Assembly: GCA_045592125.1 (NCBI GenBank) | Contig: JAZNUE010000070.1 | Location: 1-9,175, forward strand | Direction: 5' to 3' | DNA from: HGM04593 sp045592125 | GTDB lineage: Bacteria; Bacteroidota; Bacteroidia; Bacteroidales; Bacteroidaceae | Length of the DNA stretch: 9,175 nucleotides | Shown here: positions 1 through 7,500 of the stretch, in pieces | Layout: each line of letters opens with the position of its first letter | Numbering within the stretch: the first letter of the stretch is position 1 | Position numbers and translations under genes: made by a program | The notes under the pieces: model-generated | Seen by the model: the letters and a program-made list of their open reading frames with translations, nothing else | Told to the model about the DNA's origin: nothing | Databases searched by the model: none

Positions 1-48
1 AAGGGGATTAACATCCCGAACGGTATCTTCAGTACCAATGACAGTTAA
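1..48 (+). other. Possible 3' end of a truncated reading frame
   Basis: Frame 1 is open from the window edge and reads KGINIPNGIFSTNDS, followed by two consecutive TAA stops (46-51). A perfect hairpin at 82-109 with a T-rich downstream side lies about 30 bases later, the usual arrangement of gene end plus terminator. The same frame occurs in the inverted copy at the right edge (9130-9175, minus strand), so both flanks could be convergent copies of one gene. Only 15 codons are visible, which may be chance. I do not recognise the family. Confidence 0.2.
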
Positions 49-136
49 TAATCTTTATCCTTTACTGCTTCTGTCCGCTTGCGAAGATAGCGATTAATCG
101 CTATCTTCGTTTCTTTATGCAAATATAGAATGACAA
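3..136. repeat. Left arm of 134-bp perfect terminal inverted repeat
   Basis: Bases 3-136 are the exact reverse complement of 9042-9175, checked base by base with no mismatch. Identity stops inward after TGACAA: the left continues GTACACG, while the right (reverse complement) continues AACAACG. The outer limit is unknown because the window ends. The repeat contains a 28-bp perfect palindrome (82-109) and possibly the end of a reading frame (1-48). It could be the margin of a multicopy element flanking this locus on both sides, an inverted-repeat boundary of an invertible segment, or simply a dispersed repeat at which assembly stopped. No transposase is visible. Confidence 0.97.
82..109. terminator. 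28-bp perfect palindrome, terminator-like (left copy)
   Basis: The sequence CGAAGATAGCGATT is followed directly by its own reverse complement, giving 14 paired bases with no spacer. On the plus strand it is followed by TTTCTTTA, which makes it an imperfect candidate intrinsic terminator for something entering from the left edge. The T-run is interrupted, so a protein-binding dyad or cruciform-forming repeat is equally possible. An identical copy lies at 9069-9096. Confidence 0.5.
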
Positions 137-140
137 GTAC
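129..140. repeat. AATGACAAGTAC module, outermost left copy
   Basis: AATGACAAGTAC occurs at 129-140, 261-272 and 305-316, and as GTACTTGTCATT at 8819-8830. It sits where the larger repeat blocks join: next to the 7-bp arrays, the REP-like hairpins and the terminal inverted repeat. The copy at 303-323 and the right copy at 8812-8832 are identical in inverted orientation over 21 bp. It behaves like a junction or boundary sequence of a mosaic intergenic repeat. No function is known to me. Confidence 0.75.
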
Positions 141-149
141 ACGTGTTCG

Positions 150-184
150 GTACTCTGTTCTCTGTTCTCTGTTCTCTGTTATCT
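150..184. repeat. 7-bp tandem array A (5 units)
   Basis: Five consecutive heptamers in register: GTACTCT, three GTTCTCT, then GTTATCT. The units belong to the same family as the arrays at 326-367 and 8732-8808, but this array is the most homogeneous, which suggests recent unit duplication. It lies directly beside an AATGACAAGTAC module. It is non-coding and not linked to any gene start. Confidence 0.9.
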
Positions 185-193
185 AGACAGCCC

Positions 194-223
194 TGTCATG
201 TTGAGCGAAGCGAAACATCTCAA
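194..223 (+). repeat. REP-like 30-nt hairpin, copy 1
   Basis: A 30-nt element beginning TGTCATGTTGAGCG and ending ATCTCAA. ATGTT (198-202) pairs with AACAT (214-218) around a GC-rich centre. Copy 2 at 282-311 on the other strand is identical except at five positions, four of which form two compensated base pairs. From memory, motifs of the type GAGCGNAGCGAAGAATCTC are common intergenic repeats in many bacterial genomes, so this is probably a short dispersed palindromic repeat. Confidence 0.8.
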
Positions 224-281
224 TCACGCTCAGACGTGTTGTTAAGGACTTTGTCCGAAAAATGACAAGTACGCGGTAAGC

Positions 282-311
282 TTGAGATTCTTCGCTACGC
301 TCAGAATGACA
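282..311 (-). repeat. REP-like 30-nt hairpin, copy 2
   Basis: Read on the minus strand this is TGTCATTCTGAGCG through ATCTCAA, the inverted partner of 194-223. The stem is ATTCT (307-303) with AGAAT (291-287). Relative to copy 1 the stem bases changed on both sides so that pairing is kept. The two copies face each other about 58 bp apart, so they could also pair with one another as a larger inverted repeat. Confidence 0.8.
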
Positions 312-325
312 AGTACGCGTGTTAG

Positions 326-367
326 GTACTCTGTTGTCTGTACTCTGTTATCTATTCCCTGCACTCT
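326..367. repeat. 7-bp tandem array B (6 units), beyond the minus-strand gene
   Basis: Six heptamers in register: GTACTCT, GTTGTCT, GTACTCT, GTTATCT, ATTCCCT, GCACTCT. It starts seven bases past the terminator at 374-407. In inverted orientation it corresponds to the 11-unit array at 8732-8808; the variant unit ATTCCCT appears in both as the second unit from the terminator side (AGGGAAT on the right). This indicates common origin followed by copy-number change. Confidence 0.9.
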
Positions 368-373
368 ACATAC

Positions 374-407
374 AAAAAAATGGGGCCCGGCCGGGCCCCA
401 TTTTTTT
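374..407. terminator. Bidirectional intrinsic terminator of the minus-strand gene
   Basis: A perfect 34-nt palindrome: seven A, TGGGGCCCGG, its complement CCGGGCCCCA, then seven T. It gives a very GC-rich stem with a T-tract on either strand. It starts 21 bases after the stop codon of the minus-strand gene, the expected place for rho-independent termination. Its counterpart after the plus-strand gene (8699-8722) has the same core with a wobble pair and a shorter T-tract. Confidence 0.93.
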
Positions 408-448
408 GTTATGATATCAGTGGTCAATTACTTAACCAATACCTTCTT
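407..448 (-). repeat. Shared 42-bp gene-end block, left copy
   Basis: This block holds the last six codons (KKVLVK), the stop and 21 downstream bases. It matches 8652-8693 in inverted orientation at 40 of 42 positions. Both differences are synonymous (GTA/GTT and TTG/CTG), and the 21 non-coding bases are identical. Identity in the non-coding part points to duplication, gene conversion or a conserved nucleic-acid function rather than protein-level similarity alone. Confidence 0.95.
421..438 (-). promoter_or_regulatory. Stop-codon hairpin with GUAA tetraloop (minus-strand gene)
   Basis: On the transcript the sequence is UGGUUAA GUAA UUGACCA: a 7-bp stem with one U-G wobble and a GUAA (GNRA-type) loop. 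The UAA stop codon occupies the last three loop bases. The identical hairpin spans the stop codon of the plus-strand gene at 8662-8679. The fold is read by eye and no function is established. Confidence 0.5.
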
Positions 449-3400
449 AGTCTCAACTACGCCGTTTGCGTAAACAGTAACTACAATGTTGATACCCTTT
501 ACAGGAGCAGGAACTGCAGCACCGGCAGGTGTGAAGTAAGAAACTGCAACAGCCTCTGTACCCTCAACTACGAAATCATCGATAGATGTCTCATAGTCTA
601 CCTTTCTCAAGTACCACTGTGAAGCGCCTGCAGCACTGTCCCAGTAAACGATGTTACCGCTCTGGCCTGAACCGCCGCCATGACCGTTAGCGTGGATAGA
701 CATGCCTGCACCCTGGCCTGCAAGACGGAATGAGAATGCAGAGCCTGTAGCGTTGAGCACGAGGTAGTCAGAACCCATGTCTGAGAAGAGCTCAATAGGT
801 GTTGACTGTGCGCCTGCCTCACCAATGTAGTATGGAGTTGCACCATCGTAAGTTGCAATAGCCTTGATTGTGTAAATAAGGTCTTTGTACTCCTCGGCAA
901 CAGTACCGCCAGCAACATAGTCCTCGGCATACTCTGACTTCTGGAAGTCAAAGTAGAACTGAATGTTGTCCTGCTCAAGAGTCTTCCAGCCGAATGTCTG
1001 GGTCTGGTCCTCTGTTACAGTAGCGTAGAGAGCCTTTGTAGTAGCAAAGTTAACTGAAGAGACTACCTGATAGATACCAGGAGCCATTGGATTCTTCTCA
1101 AGAGTGTTAACAGCAGCAATCTCCTTTGCAAGAGCAGCAGCGGCAGCAGCGGCCTTGTCATAAGCAGAATCTGCAACAACCTGCTGTGCCTCAAGAAGAA
1201 CGCCCTCAAGGTTACCGAGGTTAGAAACCTCACCCGGGTTTGTACCAACATTGAGACCGAGCTGCTCGAATGCACCTGTCAAGTTTGTGAGCCAGAAGAA
1301 GTCGGGGTTCTCCATTGTAACCTTGTAGATTTCCCACTCTGTCTCACCGTTCTCCTTAGCGAAGCACTGGGCATCACCCCAGTTGTCAGCGAGTTCTGCG
1401 CTTGTTTCAACAGGCTGCGGGTCGGTTACAGGACGTGTAGCAAGACGGTCAGCCCAGTCCATGAACATTACATAAGGAGTCTGGAATATCTCACCGGCTG
1501 CATCAACAGTACCGTCTTCGTCTGTATCAATGCTGTCAGCCTGTGTTGTAAGACCCTCAATCTTCTCATACATCAAGAATGCACCCTCAACGTTGTTTGA
1601 AGCAACGATGTTGAGTTTAGCAGCCTTCTCTGCCTCATATGTTGTCTTGTCATCAACATAACCGGTCTCAGTTGTAGAAGGCCAGTACTTTGCAAGGCCA
1701 AGGCTGAGTGCCTTGAATGTACCGTCACCGTTAGGAACAAAACGGTAAACACCCTGGGCGCGCACAGCAGCAGCATTAGCGTGGAAGCGGTCGGTGCCAT
1801 GATAGAACTTTGCAGTACCCTCTGGCTCAACCAGCTCGATTGCTTTAACAGCCTCAGTGCCCTCGCCCTTAGTTACCTCTTTGTAAACAGGTACAGTATT
1901 GAGCAGGCCCTTGATTACATAAAGGCCCTCAGCTGTAATCTCGTCAACAGATGCAACCTTCTCGCCTACTGATACCTTATATGGGTTCTCGGCAAAGAGA
2001 AGCGGGTCATAGCCCTCGCCTACTGCAGTAATGGCAACCTTCTTGGGGAAGAGAGATACCTTACCCTGTGATGTTGTCTTGTCACGGCTGTAAACCTCGA
2101 ATGTGAAGTTGTCCATTGCTGCGGGGAATGTGATATCGATGTAGATGTACTCCTGTGGCTCGGCACCGCTCCATGGAGAGTGGTAGTAGCCCTGAGCAGC
2201 AAAGTTGCCGTCGCAGAGACGTGCTACTGTTGACTCGAAGCCCTCCTGTGTCTCAGTGTAGTTAGCCTTGAAGTTCTCTGCCGCCATTGTAACCTCATCG
2301 CCATTAGCATCGTAAACCTTGAGCTCGCCGATTGCAATCATCGGGAAGTTACCGGCGTCGCCTGCAGAACCGATGTGACGGTCGAGGAATGTCAGGCGGA
2401 TACCCTTTGCGGCCTGTGCAAGAACAATGTTCTTCTTCCATACAGCATTGTTAGGCAGGTCGGCATATGGGAAGTTGTCGGCCGGGATATCGCTAACAAT
2501 TTCCGGGAAATCTGTGAATGCAAGCCTTGTACCCTCAAGAGAGTCAAGCAGTTTCTCTATCTGGGCATATATATCCTCAATCTCAGAATATGAGTAGTTC
2601 TCATAATTATTCAGGACATCATTATAACGATTCTTAGCCTGGGCAATAACCTCCTGAGATGCCTTTGTGAACTTGCCAGTCTGCGCCTGAGTATAAGGTT
2701 CTTCTGCCAAGTTCGCATTTACTTCCTTTTCAAGGGAACCACAAAGCTCTTCGTAGTAGTTTGCCTTTTGGGCCACAAGCAAAGCAAGCGCTGCCTCTAG
2801 CTTGCTCTTTGCCTCAAATGCACTGGCAAGGTTACCGTCGGCCATTGCTGTATTAGCAGCGTCAAGTGCATCATTCAATTCATCTTCAGCACCATCCCAG
2901 TCATATTCTGCAATAACATCGGCATACTCTTCCTTCTTCTCTTCTGCCAATTCGATTGTGCTTGCAAGAATGCTCTCACACATCTGGGCTGCAGTCAAGT
3001 CAGGAACCATCTCCTTGCTTGCGCTTGCATTGTAGATTGTAAAGCCGAAGTCAACCGGGAGACCGAAACCCTGTGTATAGTCCCCTGCCTCAAGAGCCGC
3101 CTTGTGATCCTCATCGAATATCTTGAGGTTACCGCGCATGTCGTAACCTACCCAAACCTTGAGTGGTTTTGCAAACTCAGCCCATGCACCGTCAACATAC
3201 TGGCGTGTAAGGTATGTTGTCATTTCGAAGTCACCGTCTGCACGCTTTGTAAACTCGAACTCAGCAAGAGTCCAGCCCTCGCTGTAGGCACGCAGCCAGC
3301 CGTTCGTGCCGTTGTAGCCATCGGTCCAGCGGTCGGGACTAGCATAGTAAGTTGCCGATACGGGCTGATAAAGCACGAACTTGCCTTCACCTGCAGGGAT

Positions 3401-4174
3401 AAACTGTACAAGGTTTGTTACAGTTGCCTCAGGATAAGAGCCTGTTGTATAGCCGCTCAAGGCAATGTATGTGTCACCATTATTAGTCTCTTCGCCGTCA
3501 TATTCAGCTGGACCATTAGCGAACAATGTGAAAGTACCGCCGTTAGCGAACTCAGAAGCATCAGTTACCTGTGCGCCTGCCTCGAACTCATACTCAGCAA
3601 AGAGCATATCCTCGGTAAAATCAACACCTGGGTTGGTGAGACCTACAACTGTAGGACGGTTAACATGCTGGTTAGGACGTGTATACCAAACAAGCTGGAA
3701 AGCGTCAACAGGAGCCTCGAAAGTCAACTCAAGATAGTGCAAGCCACCAGGCTCTGTACCACCCCAAGAAGAGTGGAAGAAGTTATTGAGGTTGCCGTCG
3801 TTCAAGGCAGGAAGACCTGCACCGTCACTGCCTGCACCGCCGCTGTTGTGGTCGGCATTTGATGTAACTGTGTAATTGATTGTGTCACCGGCAGCGTCGA
3901 GAACAATCATCTCACCCATTGCAAAGAACGGGCCACCACCGTAAATACCGGCAGCCTGAGTTGTCTGAACTACAGTGTAACGTACACCCTTTGCACCGGC
4001 ATTCTGCAACAGACCGGTCTCAGCACGATACTGAGTAACTGAGGTACCGTTCACGTCGTGGGTAATCTCCTTGCCAGGAAGGCCTGTTGCCAATGTGCGG
4101 CACCACTCCTGGGCAGAAACACCTACAGTTGCGAAGAGTGCCAAAGCACCAGCTAGAAATAAATTTTTCTTCAT
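428..4174 (-). CDS. Large secreted multidomain protein with discoidin-like and lectin-like modules
   Basis: A 1248-aa exported protein of unknown function. Residues 1-21 are a clear signal peptide (MKKN, a hydrophobic core, then VSA before Gln22) with no lipobox Cys. Two related beta-sandwich modules, probably F5/8 type C (discoidin, CBM32-like), lie near residues 60-190 and 580-725. Both carry DGN, then aromatic-aromatic-His-Ser-x-Trp-x-Gly-x-Glu-Pro (His134/Trp137 and His665/Trp668). Residues about 385-560 are mostly charged helix, possibly coiled coil. Regions near 735-870 and 1030-1192 look ricin/beta-trefoil-like (weaker call). A DxDxDGxxD calcium-type loop is at 883-891 and an Ala-rich helix near 990-1020. 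The C-terminus (PVKGINIV through KKVLVK) resembles short Bacteroidota sorting-type tails. No catalytic motif was recognised. The ATG at 4174 is chosen because it starts the signal peptide. It diverges from the M60 protease gene and may supply glycan or surface binding for it; that role is inference. Confidence 0.95.
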   Translation of the reverse strand: MKKNLFLAGALALFATVGVSAQEWCRTLATGLPGKEITHDVNGTSVTQYRAETGLLQNAGAKGVRYTVVQTTQAAGIYGGGPFFAMGEMIVLDAAGDTINYTVTSNADHNSGGAGSDGAGLPALNDGNLNNFFHSSWGGTEPGGLHYLELTFEAPVDAFQLVWYTRPNQHVNRPTVVGLTNPGVDFTEDMLFAEYEFEAGAQVTDASEFANGGTFTLFANGPAEYDGEETNNGDTYIALSGYTTGSYPEATVTNLVQFIPAGEGKFVLYQPVSATYYASPDRWTDGYNGTNGWLRAYSEGWTLAEFEFTKRADGDFEMTTYLTRQYVDGAWAEFAKPLKVWVGYDMRGNLKIFDEDHKAALEAGDYTQGFGLPVDFGFTIYNASASKEMVPDLTAAQMCESILASTIELAEEKKEEYADVIAEYDWDGAEDELNDALDAANTAMADGNLASAFEAKSKLEAALALLVAQKANYYEELCGSLEKEVNANLAEEPYTQAQTGKFTKASQEVIAQAKNRYNDVLNNYENYSYSEIEDIYAQIEKLLDSLEGTRLAFTDFPEIVSDIPADNFPYADLPNNAVWKKNIVLAQAAKGIRLTFLDRHIGSAGDAGNFPMIAIGELKVYDANGDEVTMAAENFKANYTETQEGFESTVARLCDGNFAAQGYYHSPWSGAEPQEYIYIDITFPAAMDNFTFEVYSRDKTTSQGKVSLFPKKVAITAVGEGYDPLLFAENPYKVSVGEKVASVDEITAEGLYVIKGLLNTVPVYKEVTKGEGTEAVKAIELVEPEGTAKFYHGTDRFHANAAAVRAQGVYRFVPNGDGTFKALSLGLAKYWPSTTETGYVDDKTTYEAEKAAKLNIVASNNVEGAFLMYEKIEGLTTQADSIDTDEDGTVDAAGEIFQTPYVMFMDWADRLATRPVTDPQPVETSAELADNWGDAQCFAKENGETEWEIYKVTMENPDFFWLTNLTGAFEQLGLNVGTNPGEVSNLGNLEGVLLEAQQVVADSAYDKAAAAAAALAKEIAAVNTLEKNPMAPGIYQVVSSVNFATTKALYATVTEDQTQTFGWKTLEQDNIQFYFDFQKSEYAEDYVAGGTVAEEYKDLIYTIKAIATYDGATPYYIGEAGAQSTPIELFSDMGSDYLVLNATGSAFSFRLAGQGAGMSIHANGHGGGSGQSGNIVYWDSAAGASQWYLRKVDYETSIDDFVVEGTEAVAVSYFTPAGAAVPAPVKGINIVVTVYANGVVETKKVLVK

Positions 4175-4187
4175 AACGTAGAATTTT

Positions 4188-4193
4188 GGTTAA
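4188..4193 (-). promoter_or_regulatory. TTAACC element before the minus-strand start codon
   Basis: TTAACC lies 13 bases before the ATG, followed by AAAATTCTACGTT. The divergent gene has TTAACC 14 bases before its ATG (4495-4500), followed by a similar AT-rich stretch. Neither start has a Shine-Dalgarno sequence, as is usual in Bacteroidota, so this shared leader may help define translation initiation. A role is inferred only from position and repetition. Confidence 0.35.
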
Positions 4194-4257
4194 TAAATAA
4201 AACAAAACTAAAGTTCAAAATCAAGTGCGGAATACCGCTACGTGCGGGCATAATTCT

Positions 4258-4276
4258 CCCAAAGTATTCCTTTGGG
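4258..4276 (-). promoter_or_regulatory. Dyad at the predicted transcript start of the minus-strand gene
   Basis: CCCAAAG, five bases, then CTTTGGG: a perfect 7-bp inverted repeat directly downstream of the -7 element (4277-4284), so it overlaps the expected transcription start near 4270. It could be an operator or a 5'-end stem-loop that stabilises the mRNA. Both readings are inference. Confidence 0.45.
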
Positions 4277-4307
4277 CAAAGATGACAACATTTTTTCTAA
4301 TTACAAA
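4277..4307 (-). promoter_or_regulatory. Bacteroidota-type promoter of the minus-strand gene
   Basis: On the minus strand, TTTG (4307-4304), a 19-bp gap, then CATCTTTG (4284-4277). This matches the Bacteroidota primary sigma consensus TTTG-N19-21-TAnnTTTG with one mismatch. Transcription should start near 4270, giving a leader of roughly 95 nt before the ATG at 4174. Confidence 0.75.
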
Positions 4308-4377
4308 CAAAAACTGGTGAAAATTGCACGAAAACAGACAAATTTATTCAATGCAAAGAATTTTAACATTTCAAAGG

Positions 4378-4408
4378 TTACCTATTAGAATAAATATATC
4401 TATTTTTG
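4378..4408 (+). promoter_or_regulatory. Probable promoter of the M60 protease gene
   Basis: TATTTTTG at 4401-4408 fits the Bacteroidota -7 consensus TAnnTTTG exactly. At the right distance upstream (19-bp gap) there is only TTAC (4378-4381), a poor -33 box, which could mean activator dependence. The expected start is near 4415, leaving a leader of about 100 nt, similar in length to that of the divergent gene. Confidence 0.55.
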
Positions 4409-4418
4409 CATGAGAATG

Positions 4419-4453
4419 GTCTAAAGGGCAAAAGAGTCCTAAAGGGCAAAAGA
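4419..4453 (+). repeat. Tandem 17/18-nt duplication in the protease mRNA leader
   Basis: Two adjacent copies: GTCTAAAGGGCAAAAGA (4419-4435) and GTCCTAAAGGGCAAAAGA (4436-4453). A third partial CTAAAGG is at 4472-4478. AGTCCT (4435-4440) can pair with AGGACT (4476-4481). The repeats lie at the start of the predicted leader, where they could be a binding site for a protein or RNA regulator. No known riboswitch is recognised. Confidence 0.6.
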
Positions 4454-4514
4454 ACCGCAAGACAGAAATTGCTAAAGGACTGGACCGATAACAATTAACC
4501 TAAATATTTTAACT

Positions 4515-7500
4515 ATGAGATTGAAGAATCTACTTATGACTCTGCTTGTCGCTTTTGCTGCATTGCCTTTGGCTGCGCAGCTGCAGGACGGCAAGATCTA
4601 CCGTTTCGTGAACAAGGCGAACACCAACATCGCCATGGAAGCGGCGTCAACAACAGACATCTACGGCAGCGCCCTGGGTGACAGGTATTCACAGTACTGG
4701 CTTGCCGAGAAGCACCCCAGCAACAGCGAGGCATGGTCCTTGCGCAGCCTTGGCAACGGCCTCTATGTAGTGCCGCGCGGCACAAGCACAGGCTGGACAT
4801 TCAGCGCTTCGCAGAGCGCATCTACAGTATTGTACTGCGTAAACACAAACGGAAACTACTACACATTCAACTCAAAGAACCATGCCGACGACAGCAACTG
4901 CATGCACTACGCTACATCGCAGGGCGGCAGAGTGGTAGGCTGGAACACCGGTGCCGACGCTACACACTGGACAATTGAGGAGGTTGCAGTAAACGCAGCT
5001 GACCTTGAGGCAAACTGGGCTGACCTTGACAAGTTCAACAACTCTCTCAAAGAGGAGAACATCGCAAAATATGAGACTGCACTTGCCAGCCTCTTCAGCG
5101 ACAAGGCATGCACACAGCTTGCAAAGAGTTTCGCAAGCGTTGACGCCTTGAAGGCTGACGCCGACTATCAGGCATTGCCCGAGACACTCCAGGAGATGGT
5201 TATAAAGGTTTACACCGACAACTGGCAGGAGGACAACTTCGACAGCAGTAAGCCCTACTGGGACAGCGAGCACGCAAAGCGTTTCCGCATACAGAGTATT
5301 GAGCCATACAGCGTTGCCGGTGAAATCACAGCCTGGTTAGGAATGAATGCCCACATCAATATGGACAATCCGTTGGGTATCACAGGTAACTACCGTCAGC
5401 ACGTATTTGTCATTGTCGAGGGCGAAATCAAGGATGGCGCAGAGCTCACGCTCGGTTCTCTCCAAGGGCATGGGCTTCTTGCAACATACGAGAACGGTAT
5501 TACCCTGAAAGAAGGTCTTAACGTAATTCCATTCCACGGCAATGGTAACACCCTCTACATCAACTACGTTGTACACACATACCAGAATGGCAAGTTCGTG
5601 AACCCGCTCAGCGGTTACAAAGACATTAAGGTACACGTTGCCGGCGGTAACGTGAACGGTTACTACAACGGAGTGGGCGACTACCTTTGGGGCGAGCCCG
5701 ATGATGATGACGACTGGCAGTACTATGAGGACCGCACAAACACCGAGAGTGCAACACTCCTTGGCAAACGTCAGATTCTCCACTTCACAATGTGGCCCAC
5801 ACAGGTTACCGACGACAAGACCGGTAGCACATACATTGAGCAGAACTGCATGTCAAAGTTCTTCCCCAATAATGTAAATGTTCCCGCTGGCACACCTGCA
5901 AAGCAAAAGGTAAACAAGGTTCTTGAGGCATGGGATAGAATACACCTGTCAGAGCTTGCGACAATGGGTCTCTTGAGCAAGGCTGAGATGGACTCGCTCA
6001 ACGCTCTTTACCCACGTTGGAACAAGAACTGGAGCGCAAAAGACGGTAATATCTACGACTACACCGAGGCCATGTACGCAACACGCGGTGGCGTTGACTA
6101 CAGCGAGCATTTCAACCACCATGGTATTGCACTTGGCAACTTCAGCGGTTACATGAGTGGCGGTTGGAGAAACTGCAACTACAACCAGAACACAATGGGC
6201 GACATTATCGCCAATATCGCTACAAGTGCCGGCCAGGCATGGGGTCCCGCGCATGAAATCGGTCACCAGCACCAAAGCGTGTTTACCGTAAACGGACTTA
6301 CCGAGGTTACCAACAATTTCCACTCCAACGTGGCTGTATGGTATATGGGTATGGGTACATCACGCGTAAACGGTTGGTCGGGCAACCTTGAGAATGTTTA
6401 CAATAACTACAAGAACAACAAACACTTCCTGTTCCACGCGGCAAGTGATGGAAGCCAGAACCTATGGAGCCAGACACAGATGTACTACAGGCTATGGCTG
6501 TACTATCACCGTGCAGGACACAAAACCGATTTCTACCCCATTCTGTTCGAACTTAACCGCCGTGACAGGATGAGCAGCAACAACCTTGGCTGGATTGACG
6601 GCAAGGGTCACGCAAGCGGCACCGAGAGCATGCTTAAGTACTACAAGCAGGCTTGCCAAGCTGCAGGCGAGGACTTGACAGAGTTCTTCCGCGCATACGG
6701 TTTCTTCGCACTCATGGAGCAACAAGAGCGTGGTGACTACTCAACAAGTTTCTACACTCAGACACAGAAGGAGGTTGACGATGCAATAGCATGGGTAAAG
6801 GCACAGGGATACAAGGAGAACCTTGCTCCGCTTTTCACCAACGACTGCGTTGCAACGCCATCATACGGTCATGACGGAAAGACACAGCGTAGCTACTGGG
6901 ACGGTGAGGCGACAACAAGCGGCGAGAACGCAAAACTTGGTATGTACACCGACTGTATTGACAAGAACGTCAAGGCAGAAGGTTATCTTTATACCTTATA
7001 TAAAACAACACTATCCATCATGCACGAGGGCGCAAAGGGTGCTGTAGGTTTCATCGTATATGACGAGAATGACAACCTTGTTGCCTTCACAAACAACTAC
7101 ACAGTGAACCTGCCGGCTACTGCAACAAAGGTAAAGATTTACGCAGTGCAGGCCGACGGTACAAAGGTTGAGGTTATGTCGGCAGCCGAGGGCGGTACCG
7201 AGGAGCAGCAGATTGATGCCCTGACAAAGGCCATTACTGCAGCAAACTCATTGATAAGCAAATCGGGCGACCCCAATGTTGCAACATATCTGCGTGCTTC
7301 GGCAGTAGCTGAGCTCGCTGAGATGGTTGCTGGGGCACAGGCAGCCCTTGACAATAAGGACCAGAGCCAGTACACATATGGCGCATGGGCAATGAACCTT
7401 ACAAACCTCACAAACGAAGTCAAGACAAATCCAGAGTCTTTTGTAGGCGTTAAGCCGCTGAACCACTATGAGATAATTTGCGAGCAGGGCAAGTTCCAGC

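Larger units (their letters stand above)
4175..4514. other. Divergent intergenic control region (340 bp)
   Basis: This is the only gap between the two genes. It is AT-rich and holds both promoters, a dyad at the minus-strand start site, a tandem leader repeat on the plus-strand side and matched TTAACC leaders before both ATGs. About 70 bp (roughly 4308-4377) separate the two -33 regions, enough for a shared activator site. I see no further clear dyad there and no small gene. Confidence 0.8.

Noticed and set aside
246..256. GGAC-TTT-GTCC mini-hairpin in the left arm
   Set aside because: Only four base pairs with no T-tract in the right place, within chance expectation.
3104..3862. 252-aa open frame on the plus strand, antisense to the large surface protein
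   Set aside because: It lies wholly inside a gene with signal peptide, domains and C-terminal tail. Its translation is Cys/Val/Thr-rich with no recognisable domain, typical of an antisense shadow.
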